Assembly: GCA_945862275.1 (NCBI GenBank)
Contig: CAMAYA010000021.1
Span: 1 to 11,308 of the forward strand
DNA from: Legionella genomosp. 1
GTDB taxonomy: Bacteria; Pseudomonadota; Gammaproteobacteria; Legionellales; Legionellaceae
Length of the DNA stretch: 11,308 nt
Direction of reading: 5' to 3'
Under the pieces are notes generated by a model. The model did not search any database, had not been told where the DNA came from, and saw only the letters and a program-made list of their open reading frames with translations. This document shows positions 1-5,947 of the stretch, in pieces (positions within the stretch are counted from its first letter, which is position 1; every line of letters starts with the position of its first letter). Made by a program: the position numbers and the translations under genes.

Positions 1-731
1 TCTCTTGTTCTAAAACACCCTTTGATGAAATGATAGCGCAAAGCTTGCCACTTTTTAATGAGATAGCCACTCACCCGTTCGTCAAGGGGCTCAATGCAGG
101 AACCATGCCCGAAACGGACTTCTTGGCCTTTTTAGTCGCAGATGCAACGCTGTTCTTGCCCCCATTTGCAAGCATCATTCGTTTGATCTCCGAGCGATTT
201 AATCAACCAACTGATTCGTTTTACAGTCTTTATCATGTTGAGCAATTTACTCAACTCGCGCGTAGAATTGACATATCAGCAAAGAACAGACTGGCTTTTT
301 ATCATGTCCATCACTCGCAGCATTCTGCCGCCACCCAGGATATTCCCGCTATTTCCTGTTACCTCCATTACATGGCAACAATGGCTAAAGAATCATCTAT
401 TCCTCACGCGGTGGCTAGTGTTTCATCGTGTTTATGGTTATACGACCAATTAGACAAACAAATCAATCTGACCAACTGCCCTCCTGATCATATGTACAGT
501 CAATGGCACAATCGGCATAAATTTAAAACAGATGTCATTCCTCTCATTGCATCTACTCCCTCCGTGATAGGAACAGTAAAAACACTGATAAATGGTGTGA
601 CTTGTCCTATAGAAAAAGAAAAGAACAATATGGCATATATAACCCCTCTTAAGCATGAGCTGTCTATTTTTAACAGCATCTGCCCAAACGAACCTGTTGC
701 GAAATCTGGAAACTTCCTCTACTGTAAGTAA
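1..731 (+). CDS. TenA-family (thiaminase II / PqqC-like) protein, 5' end outside the window
   Basis: This is a TenA-like all-helical protein. The reading frame is open from base 3 to the TAA at 729-731. The first in-window ATG (base 30) is probably not the start: the codons before it encode residues ending FDE, and F-x-E-M-x-A-x-S-x-P-L-F followed by HPFVKGL matches the usual TenA N-terminus. Family signatures seen are HPFVKGL, a helix carrying an Asp (FLVADATLF), and C-L-W-L-Y, where the Cys and the Tyr four residues later fit the catalytic Cys and its partner Tyr. A His-Glu near the C-terminus fits the conserved Glu. By recalled alignment to B. subtilis TenA, two pyrimidine-stacking tyrosines look replaced (Leu after the Asp, His in W-H-N-R-H). 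Classical TenA hydrolyses aminopyrimidines for thiamine salvage, but the substrate here is uncertain. No thi gene is visible nearby. The next gene starts 23 nt downstream, so they may be cotranscribed. Confidence 0.8.
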   Translation, partial: SCSKTPFDEMIAQSLPLFNEIATHPFVKGLNAGTMPETDFLAFLVADATLFLPPFASIIRLISERFNQPTDSFYSLYHVEQFTQLARRIDISAKNRLAFYHVHHSQHSAATQDIPAISCYLHYMATMAKESSIPHAVASVSSCLWLYDQLDKQINLTNCPPDHMYSQWHNRHKFKTDVIPLIASTPSVIGTVKTLINGVTCPIEKEKNNMAYITPLKHELSIFNSICPNEPVAKSGNFLYCK

Positions 732-754
732 ACGATTGCAAAAAGAGAATACTG

Positions 755-1684
755 ATGATGCGCTCCTGTTTACTGATGTGCTTTGTGCTGGCTTTGACGG
801 GCTGCAAAATACCGTTTAGCACACCATCACGCCAAACACCACCCAACGCCAATGGCCCCATGCCCTCATTCACCCGTGTGGCAATAGACGGTGACATCGA
901 TGTCACCTTGCATACCGGCTGCGCACGCCCACACGTGCTGCTCAGAGGAGATGCCAAAGATAAATCGGCGGTCCAGATGACTGTTAACCATCGGCTTTTA
1001 CGCCTTAGCTTGCGCAAAAGTGACCCACATCACGACCGCGTGCATGCCGACATATGCACGCATTATCTGACCCATTGGACCTACCATGGAACGGGGACGG
1101 TGGTGGGCAGTAACATCCGCTCCGGCATGCTCGATGCCACCATCGATAATCAAGGCAGCACCGTGCTGCAGGGGCAAATGGCTTTAAGAAATTTAACCAT
1201 CACAGGCACAGGCTTTACAGAAATCAACGGGATCACAGGGCCGGGCTTAACCATCAAAGTATCTGGAAAACCGCGCGTCCAGCTGGCCGGCGTGATGGAT
1301 GTGGTTGCATTAAACATGAAAGGCAATGGATGGCTGAGTTTGCATTGGATCAAAAGCAAGTCGCTTAAAATACGGGCCCGCGGGAATGGGTTTGTTCAAA
1401 TGGCAGGCGTTGTGGATATACTCGACATTGAATTATGGGACAAGGCCCGATTTAACGGCCGTTACTTGCGCGGCGACCATGTGTTTGCAAAAACACACGA
1501 CTTTGCGGTGGCTGATATTTCTGTGATAAAACGCCAACATACCCTGGCCTTGAATTCGAGCAACATTTATTTCCACAATATCCCAGACCTGAAAGCCGAC
1601 TTCATGGCCAATGCGGGCGCCGTGTTGGACTTGCGCGAATGGGAACTACCGTTTATGGAAGAGCATACTCGTTATAATCGGTAA
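755..1684 (+). CDS. Putative lipoprotein with DUF2807 (GIN-like) beta-solenoid domain
   Basis: This 309-aa protein starts with a lipoprotein signal peptide: a short basic N-terminus, a hydrophobic stretch, and lipobox L-T-G-C with Cys17 as the expected lipidated residue. The residue after Cys is Lys rather than Asp, which by the usual rule points to the outer membrane. From about residue 40 to 280 it is a run of short beta-rich repeats with alternating hydrophobic residues and many Gly/Asn turns (for example F-x-R-V-A-I-D-G-D-I-D-V-T-L near 40-53). This fits DUF2807, often labelled a putative auto-transporter adhesin head domain, found in envelope proteins of unknown function. An AGAGA ribosome binding site lies 6 nt before ATG 755; ATG 758 is an alternative start. 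It follows the tenA-like gene after 23 nt and may share its transcript. The family call rests on pattern recognition, and no biochemical role can be read from the sequence. Confidence 0.75.
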   Translation: MMRSCLLMCFVLALTGCKIPFSTPSRQTPPNANGPMPSFTRVAIDGDIDVTLHTGCARPHVLLRGDAKDKSAVQMTVNHRLLRLSLRKSDPHHDRVHADICTHYLTHWTYHGTGTVVGSNIRSGMLDATIDNQGSTVLQGQMALRNLTITGTGFTEINGITGPGLTIKVSGKPRVQLAGVMDVVALNMKGNGWLSLHWIKSKSLKIRARGNGFVQMAGVVDILDIELWDKARFNGRYLRGDHVFAKTHDFAVADISVIKRQHTLALNSSNIYFHNIPDLKADFMANAGAVLDLREWELPFMEEHTRYNR

Positions 1685-1691
1685 ACAGAGC

Positions 1692-1720
1692 TTGAATTTC
1701 AAAAACACCGGGGTTATTAT
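1692..1720 (+). promoter_or_regulatory. Candidate hicAB promoter
   Basis: TTGAAT (1692-1697) is followed after 17 nt by TATTAT (1715-1720), a good sigma-70-type pair just before hicA. A second -10-like TATAAT lies at 1727-1732. Either would place the transcript start close to or past ATG 1733, which favours the in-frame ATG 1754 as the hicA start. Confidence 0.5.
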
Positions 1721-1728
1721 ACATAATA
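1715..1728. promoter_or_regulatory. Palindrome over the hicAB promoter, candidate HicB operator
   Basis: TATTAT-AC-ATAATA is a perfect inverted repeat with 6-bp arms and a 2-bp centre. It covers the predicted -10 of the hicAB promoter. HicB antitoxins that carry a DNA-binding domain commonly repress their own operon by binding palindromes in this position, so this is the natural operator candidate. The site is AT-rich and short and could occur by chance. Confidence 0.4.
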
Positions 1729-1753
1729 TAATATGTTTATTGGCGTATGTTAC

Positions 1754-1942
1754 ATGGATGGGAAAACAATCGTTAAGCTGCTGAGACAGCATGGTTTTGA
1801 ATGCGTTCGTATCAATGGGAGTCACCATATTATGAGTAATGGAAAAGTGAAACCGTTTCCCGTTCCTGTGCACGGAAAGCATGATATCAAGTTAGGGACG
1901 CTCATCAATATTGAAAAAATGTCGGGAGTAAAATTGCGATGA
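1754..1942 (+). CDS. hicA: HicA-family mRNA interferase toxin
   Basis: HicA toxins are small double-stranded-RNA-binding-fold proteins that cut mRNA using a conserved histidine. From ATG 1754 the product is 62 aa, normal for HicA, and starts M-D-G-K-T-I-V-K-L-L like family members. Seen in order: an N-terminal helix (residues 4-13), G-F-E-C-V-R strand, G-S-H-H with His24 as the expected catalytic residue, P-V-P-V-H-G-K-H-D, and K-L-G-T-L with the closing helix. An upstream ATG at 1733 is in frame and would give 69 aa, but it abuts a TATAAT element and adds residues not typical of the family. Neither start has a convincing Shine-Dalgarno. The last codons overlap the hicB start (ATGA, 1939-1942), which implies translational coupling. 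No disabling change is visible, so the toxin is probably intact. Confidence 0.88.
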   Translation: MDGKTIVKLLRQHGFECVRINGSHHIMSNGKVKPFPVPVHGKHDIKLGTLINIEKMSGVKLR

Positions 1943-2370
1943 ACAATGAAATCACATTAACTTACTATGCAAAAATTACACAGGAAAGTGATGGGTATAT
2001 CGTTACATTTCGTGATTTATCCAATGTATTTACTGAAGGGGACTCATTGGAAGAGGCTTTGTTTAACGCTCAAGAAGCGTTGGACGGCGTGCTATTAAGC
2101 ATGATGGAAGAAGACCATGATATTCCGTATCCAAGTAAAGCAAAAACAGACGAGCATCCCATCCCCCTGAGTCCCAATATAGCGGCTCCTATCTTATTGT
2201 ACTTGCTACGAAAACAGCGCGCGCAAACCATGACCCATGTTGCGAATGCGATGCATGTTCCTTACCAGCAATACCAACGCTTGGAGCATAATTGCAATAT
2301 GACCCTCAAAAGCTTAAACCGCGCAGCCGCCGCTATGGGTGGCCGCGTTGAAATAAAACTTTATTTGTAG
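1939..2370 (+). CDS. hicB: HicB-family antitoxin with C-terminal HTH domain
   Basis: HicB binds and blocks HicA and usually represses the operon. The 143-aa product has the N-terminal HicB fold (about residues 5-65): strand L-T-Y-Y-A-K-I, then G-Y-I-V-T-F-R-D-L, then the typical T-E-G-D-S-L-E-E-A-L-x-N-A-x-E-A-L helix. After a linker, residues about 80-143 look like an XRE-type helix-turn-helix (M-T-H-V-A-N-A-M-H-V-P-Y-Q-Q-Y-Q-R-L-E) followed by a segment ending G-G-R-V-E-I-K-L. The ATG overlaps the hicA stop by 4 nt, in the canonical hicA-hicB order. The 3' end overlaps the convergent hydrolase gene by 10 nt, leaving no room for a separate terminator. The HTH supports autoregulation, perhaps at the palindrome at 1715-1728. 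Confidence 0.9.
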   Translation: MNNEITLTYYAKITQESDGYIVTFRDLSNVFTEGDSLEEALFNAQEALDGVLLSMMEEDHDIPYPSKAKTDEHPIPLSPNIAAPILLYLLRKQRAQTMTHVANAMHVPYQQYQRLEHNCNMTLKSLNRAAAAMGGRVEIKLYL

Positions 2371-3170
2371 CCATTCACACACGCAACAATCGCCTCAATA
2401 TCACCATCCAAAGGCAACACATGAGCGGAATGCTCTAACCAATGGGTGGTGACATAGGGCTGATTTTTGAAGCGCTCGGCTACCTGCTTGGAATCAACCA
2501 CTGCATCAAAACGCCCCAGAAATAGATCCGTCGGGCAATTGGGCGGTACAAAATGGAAGTCTTTTATCAGGGTTAATATTTCAATGATCGTCGTCAATGG
2601 CTGTTGGCGGTAAGCCAGCTCGGCAAAGCGGGTTGTGTATAAATTCCCTGCGCGATTACGCAAATGCCTGATGCCTAAACCCTGCAAAACACGGGCGCCC
2701 CACAACGTCACGGGCACGTTGATATGCAACGACAGCGAAGGCGCGAGTAAATACAATCGATTGAGCGGATACCGCTGACTTAAATGACACGCGAGCAAGC
2801 CCCCAAGCGAAAAGCCTAACACATCCACGGCTTGATAATGCTTGACCAACGCCTCACACGCCTCACTGGCCGCCGCCAACCACTCGATCGAGGTGATATT
2901 AGCAAAGCCAGAAATACTGTCCGCGTGCCCCGGCAGTAACGGACACACCACCGCATCATACCCTGTAATGGCCGGACTCATGGCGCGAAACACCGCAGGA
3001 GAAGATGAAAAACCATGCAATAACAGCAATGCACGCGCATCGCCCGTGCCGCGAATGTCAAAGGGCGCCAACAAAGGTGCGTCCTCAGAAGAGAACGGCT
3101 TAACAGGCTTCCCGCCCGACATGAATTGAAAATCCTGAACCTTCACGTTTGCCCCTGTTATTGAATCCAT
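2361..3170 (-). CDS. Alpha/beta hydrolase (carboxylesterase / monoacylglycerol lipase-like)
   Basis: This is a cytosolic alpha/beta-hydrolase-fold enzyme of 269 aa with no signal peptide. From the start chosen here the landmarks are L-L-L-L-H-G-F (48-54, oxyanion-hole HG), nucleophile elbow G-F-S-L-G-G with Ser121, an acid turn L-G-R-F-D-A-V-V-D with Asp222 as the likely acid, and H-S-A-H-V-L-P-L-D with His250 as the base. The full triad is present. Spacing and size suit small carboxylesterases such as Est30 and bacterial monoacylglycerol lipases, acting on short-chain esters or monoglycerides; the substrate is not predictable. A shorter start at ATG 3122 (M-S-G-G-K) has AGGA 10 nt upstream and is a real alternative, while ATG 3170 lacks a clear Shine-Dalgarno. 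The gene converges on hicB with a 10-nt overlap and is divergent from the gene at 3234. Confidence 0.85.
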   Translation of the reverse strand: MDSITGANVKVQDFQFMSGGKPVKPFSSEDAPLLAPFDIRGTGDARALLLLHGFSSSPAVFRAMSPAITGYDAVVCPLLPGHADSISGFANITSIEWLAAASEACEALVKHYQAVDVLGFSLGGLLACHLSQRYPLNRLYLLAPSLSLHINVPVTLWGARVLQGLGIRHLRNRAGNLYTTRFAELAYRQQPLTTIIEILTLIKDFHFVPPNCPTDLFLGRFDAVVDSKQVAERFKNQPYVTTHWLEHSAHVLPLDGDIEAIVACVNGYK

Positions 3171-3189
3171 AAAACGGCGTATTTTTTTA

Positions 3190-3210
3190 GTCTATAATTA
3201 AACTATACAC
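3190..3210. promoter_or_regulatory. Promoter of the 530-aa gene with imperfect inverted repeat
   Basis: A perfect -10 hexamer TATAAT lies at 3193-3198, with no good -35 in front, which suggests activator dependence or a non-canonical promoter. An imperfect inverted repeat, GTCTATA (3190-3196) and TATACAC (3204-3210), 6 of 7 paired across a 7-nt centre, frames it. The ribosome binding site AGGAG (3221-3225) sits 8 nt before ATG 3234. A similar arrangement occurs before the gene at 4937. Confidence 0.45.
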
Positions 3211-3217
3211 GAATCAA
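3191..3217 (-). promoter_or_regulatory. Weak candidate promoter for the alpha/beta hydrolase
   Basis: On the minus strand TTGATT (3217-3212) is followed after 15 nt by TATAGA (3196-3191). The spacing is short. The -10 shares bases with the plus-strand TATAAT at 3193-3198, so if both are real the divergent promoters would exclude one another. Confidence 0.28.
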
Positions 3218-3233
3218 CGCAGGAGAAGTTATT

Positions 3234-4826
3234 ATGGCATTCAAACCAAAATCCGAGCCGCATAATCGGACAACAACCAAAGCCGAGAGAGAAGCAATAG
3301 AAAGCGCAATAGAAAAAAATAATGCCATACTGAATAAAGAAAAACAACTTCACGCCCTTGAAACGCAGCGGCAGATCAAGTTAATCGAAGAGAACATCCT
3401 CTTGTCTATACAAGCCAAAAAAAACGCCATGCAAGAAAAACGGAAAAAAGCAGAAGAAGAAATAAAGAACGGCATGTCGCCCGAAGAAAGAACCCTTGCG
3501 CACAGAAAGGAAGAAGCCAAAGCAGCAGCAAATGCAGCCGCGGAAGCGGGAAATGAGGCTAAAAGAGAAATAACAGGCGACCAGAGGGATTTGAATACCG
3601 TATATGATGCCCTCACGGAAGGCCTGTCAAAAGAACAGGTAAAACAGGTTCAGGAACAAATGGCGCATAAAAAAGAAAACGTTGCACAGATAGGCGCCGC
3701 CGGGAACTTTGATGATATCAATCAATTCAAGTCAGTAAAATCGAGAATTTCCGCGATGGAAAGACTGCATGCAAAGCCGCGAACGAACCCATCGGTTGCC
3801 GCAGCCGCGCCAGATGTGGGAGCGGATAACGTCCCTATTCAAAAGCCCATGTCACCGAAATACAGGGCTGATTACATCGAGGCAATCAATGAACCACTCG
3901 ATAAAATCCCGATTAAACGCCTTGAAGATTTTACTGATGCAGAACACATGCTGGCCAACATGCTCCATTCTGACAAGAACGCGATCATTCCAGAGCAATG
4001 GCATGATAGGGCAAAGGATATACAAGAACGCTTAAATTCGCCGGAAGAATATGCTAAACCAGAACACCATGATGAATATAGACAAATAAATAGACAACGA
4101 ATTGCTGCTAAAATAACTGAATTTAAAACCATGAGTGAATCCGACAAATTAGCCTATATTCAAAACCAACAAACACCCAAACCTGCAGTGACACCAGTAG
4201 CCAGTGCGGGCTCTGACTATGAAACGCTGGCTCAAAAACCGCAGGGCTCTCAAGCAGCACCCTCGAGCACGCCAACACCTACGTTAAACATGGCCCCTGC
4301 GCCCGACACACGGACGGACCGTGAAAAGCGAGCAGATGCTGCCGAAAAGCGGCAAACTGAATTTAAAACCACGAGTGAATCCGACAAATTAGTCTATATT
4401 CAAAACCAACAAACACCCAAACCTTCAGTGACACCAGTAGCCAGTACCGGCTCTGACTATGAAACGCTGGCTCAAAAACCGCAGGGCTCTCAAGCAGCAC
4501 CCTTGAGCACGCCAAAACCTACGCTAAACATGGCCCCTGCGCCCGACACACGGACGGACCGTGAAAAGCGCGCAGATGCTGCCGAAAAGCGGCAAGAAGA
4601 AGCAACAGCCGCAAAAGCCGTAGCACCTCAACCATCCTTGGAGCAACTCATCCAAATGAATCCCCTCCCCTGCACCGAAAATGCGGCGACTTCATCGTCT
4701 ATTTCCCAACAAGCGCCTATTCACGTAACCCCACCAACAACACCCATGGCACCGTCATCTACACCAACCGCACCGACACCTCTGCCGCTTACCCCAAGAG
4801 CACCTAAACCAGCCGGCGCGCGGTAA
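3234..4826 (+). CDS. Hypothetical charged coiled-coil protein with 80-residue tandem repeat and Pro-rich tail
   Basis: I do not recognise a family for this 530-aa protein. The start is well supported by AGGAG 8 nt before the ATG. It has no signal peptide and no membrane segment. Residues about 10-125 are Lys/Glu/Ala-rich and likely form long helices or a coiled coil. About 125-290 is mixed helical (including K-R-L-E-D-F-T-D-A-E-H-M-L). Residues 295-374 and 375-454 are two near-identical 80-residue copies, each a short charged helix then a Pro/Thr/Ser/Gln-rich linker, then T-D-R-E-K-R-A-D-A-A-E-K-R-Q. Residues about 455-530 are Pro/Thr/Ser-rich and probably disordered, ending P-K-P-A-G-A-R. 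Such an architecture occurs in secreted effectors of intracellular gammaproteobacteria but also in scaffold proteins, so function stays open. The neighbouring gene at 4937 shares the leader layout. Confidence 0.8.
   Translation: MAFKPKSEPHNRTTTKAEREAIESAIEKNNAILNKEKQLHALETQRQIKLIEENILLSIQAKKNAMQEKRKKAEEEIKNGMSPEERTLAHRKEEAKAAANAAAEAGNEAKREITGDQRDLNTVYDALTEGLSKEQVKQVQEQMAHKKENVAQIGAAGNFDDINQFKSVKSRISAMERLHAKPRTNPSVAAAAPDVGADNVPIQKPMSPKYRADYIEAINEPLDKIPIKRLEDFTDAEHMLANMLHSDKNAIIPEQWHDRAKDIQERLNSPEEYAKPEHHDEYRQINRQRIAAKITEFKTMSESDKLAYIQNQQTPKPAVTPVASAGSDYETLAQKPQGSQAAPSSTPTPTLNMAPAPDTRTDREKRADAAEKRQTEFKTTSESDKLVYIQNQQTPKPSVTPVASTGSDYETLAQKPQGSQAAPLSTPKPTLNMAPAPDTRTDREKRADAAEKRQEEATAAKAVAPQPSLEQLIQMNPLPCTENAATSSSISQQAPIHVTPPTTPMAPSSTPTAPTPLPLTPRAPKPAGAR
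4115..4595 (+). repeat. In-frame 240-bp tandem duplication inside the 530-aa gene
   Basis: Bases 4116-4355 and 4356-4595 are two direct copies offset by exactly 240 nt (80 codons). By eye they differ at 9 positions (about 96% identity). Seven of the nine changes alter amino acids in six codons (Met to Thr, Ala to Val, Ala to Ser, Ala to Thr by two changes, Ser to Leu, Thr to Lys) and two are silent. The frame is kept across both junctions. Confidence 0.95.
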
Positions 4827-4895
4827 CCATTCAAGATCTTTTTTTTATTTACTACTTAATAAAGAGAAAGCAATACAAAATGCACGTTTTATGCC

Positions 4896-4901
4896 TATAA
4901 T
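4896..4901 (+). promoter_or_regulatory. -10 element of the 283-aa gene
   Basis: TATAAT in the context CTATAATTA, 41 nt from its first base to ATG 4937. This is exactly the spacing of the TATAAT before ATG 3234. No convincing -35 is visible upstream. Confidence 0.45.
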
Positions 4902-4936
4902 TACATTAAAATGAACTCATGTCAGAGAGGCTTATC

Positions 4937-5788
4937 ATGGCAGCGTCCGAAAAATCTGTAAAACTCACCAAAGCACTAGACCTTATTGGTGTCTCACTTA
5001 AAGAATGGAACAAAACGCCTGAGGAAAAAAGGGGGGAATTATTTAAATCATCCATGGATAAAACATTGGAACAATTGAAAGAGGCCATGAAAGACCCGAA
5101 ACTCGATGCTGCAGTGAAAAACGAACATGAAGCCAACATCAGTTTAATTAAAGAAGTATTCGGCAACGAGGACCTCAAAAAAACAGAGGCTGACATTCCT
5201 CTTGACCCGATTATGGCGCCACCAGAAAAAAAAGACCTAGGGGGTAAAAGCTGGCAGGATATCATGAACGAGTTCTTAGCTTTACCAACCGACGAAGAGC
5301 TTGCCTATTACAAAAAAACACTTGAAACAATTAAAAAAAACGTGGATACGGTAACCGATAGAGACCCCAGGCTCAAAAAATTCAAAGAAGACATCAACGA
5401 CTTACTTGACCCGACTAAACAGAGGGCAGAGTCTCAAGCCCAGAAAGAGATATATTTTTCTAAATTAAGGGCGATTGATGATGCCCCCAACCTCACGCCT
5501 GAACAAAAGAAAACGGCTGAGGAAGCACTTATACGAGAAATTGGTCCCATGGGGCATAAAATAAAAGATGCTGTAATAAAAAATGATATTAGGAAATTAG
5601 CCGAGGCGGTTAAGAAAATCAATCCGGAGATGCAACCTGCACCCAACACCACCACGGAACCCAAGTTCCGAATCGAACAACAAGCCGGCTCTGCGGATAA
5701 AACATCACACGTAAACGCAAGCACCAATGCCGTTGATGAGCGCGGAACTGAAATCAAACCAGGTCCAGGTCTTGGGGGAAGTGCGTGA
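4937..5788 (+). CDS. Hypothetical charged helical protein with disordered C-terminus
   Basis: I do not recognise a family for this 283-aa protein. ATG 4937 is chosen because AGAGAGG lies 6 nt upstream and its distance to the -10 equals that of the neighbouring gene; an in-frame ATG at 4919 would add six residues and has no ribosome binding site. The protein is rich in Lys, Glu and Asp, has no Cys, no signal peptide and no membrane segment. Helical regions are expected at about 5-85 and 105-235, separated by a Pro-containing hinge (P-L-D-P-I-M-A-P-P). The last 45 residues are Thr/Asn/Gly/Pro-rich and probably disordered, ending G-P-G-L-G-G-S-A. It lies 110 nt after the 530-aa gene on the same strand and shares leader sequence with it. 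An effector-like or secreted role is possible but unproven. Confidence 0.75.
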   Translation: MAASEKSVKLTKALDLIGVSLKEWNKTPEEKRGELFKSSMDKTLEQLKEAMKDPKLDAAVKNEHEANISLIKEVFGNEDLKKTEADIPLDPIMAPPEKKDLGGKSWQDIMNEFLALPTDEELAYYKKTLETIKKNVDTVTDRDPRLKKFKEDINDLLDPTKQRAESQAQKEIYFSKLRAIDDAPNLTPEQKKTAEEALIREIGPMGHKIKDAVIKNDIRKLAEAVKKINPEMQPAPNTTTEPKFRIEQQAGSADKTSHVNASTNAVDERGTEIKPGPGLGGSA

Positions 5789-5835
5789 GGTGGCAGAACA
5801 GGAGGTGGTTAATAATACCCTACCAGTCTCGAAAC

Positions 5836-5940
5836 AAGTCATTCCCGCAAAGCTACCGTGAGGCCCTTCGCGGGACTTGGGATCTAGGCCCGAATGCGCC
5901 ACCTGATGACGCCCCTCATCCGCTCTGCGGGCCCCCTTCA
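5836..5940. repeat. REP-like palindromic intergenic repeat
   Basis: Between convergent genes lies a GC-rich stretch unlike its surroundings. It forms a stem from CCCGCAAAG (5844-5852) and CTTCGCGGG (5866-5874), 8 of 9 pairs, 13-nt loop, with further pairing of AAGT (5836-5839) and ACTT (5875-5878). On the minus strand it reads like dispersed repeats built on GGATCCCGC...GCGGGAATGAC, whose shadow translation contains F-A-G-M-T; here that shadow is S-F-A-G-M-T. The adjoining 5911-5940 (CCCCTCATCCGC, then GCGGGCCCCC) resembles a second common repeat with shadow G-A-R-R-A-D-E-G and a small CCGC/GCGG hairpin. It may also slow transcription from both sides, but it lacks a T tract. Confidence 0.6.
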
Positions 5941-5947
5941 ATTGGAA

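Noticed and set aside
670..1017. 115-aa minus-strand open frame across the tenA-lipoprotein junction
   Set aside because: It is antisense to two plausible genes and has no recognisable domain.
1733..1753. ATG 1733 as the hicA start
   Set aside because: It directly abuts a TATAAT element, has no ribosome binding site and adds seven residues not typical of HicA. It remains possible.
3190..3233. PmrA box (CTTAAT-type repeats) before the orphan genes, as at some Legionella effector genes
   Set aside because: Only short TTAA-like pieces are present. The paired repeat spacing is not met.
4833..4846. AAGATCTT followed by a run of eight T as a terminator after the 530-aa gene
   Set aside because: The 8-bp palindrome has no loop and cannot form a stable hairpin, and no GC-rich stem precedes the T run.
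3234..5788. Phage or insertion-sequence origin for the orphan gene block
   Set aside because: No transposase, integrase, terminal inverted repeat or target duplication was seen at its edges.
5705..5941. Minus-strand 78-aa open frame containing GARRADEG and SFAGMT motifs
   Set aside because: These are typical shadow translations of dispersed palindromic repeats. The frame also overlaps the end of the 283-aa gene and lacks gene-like composition.
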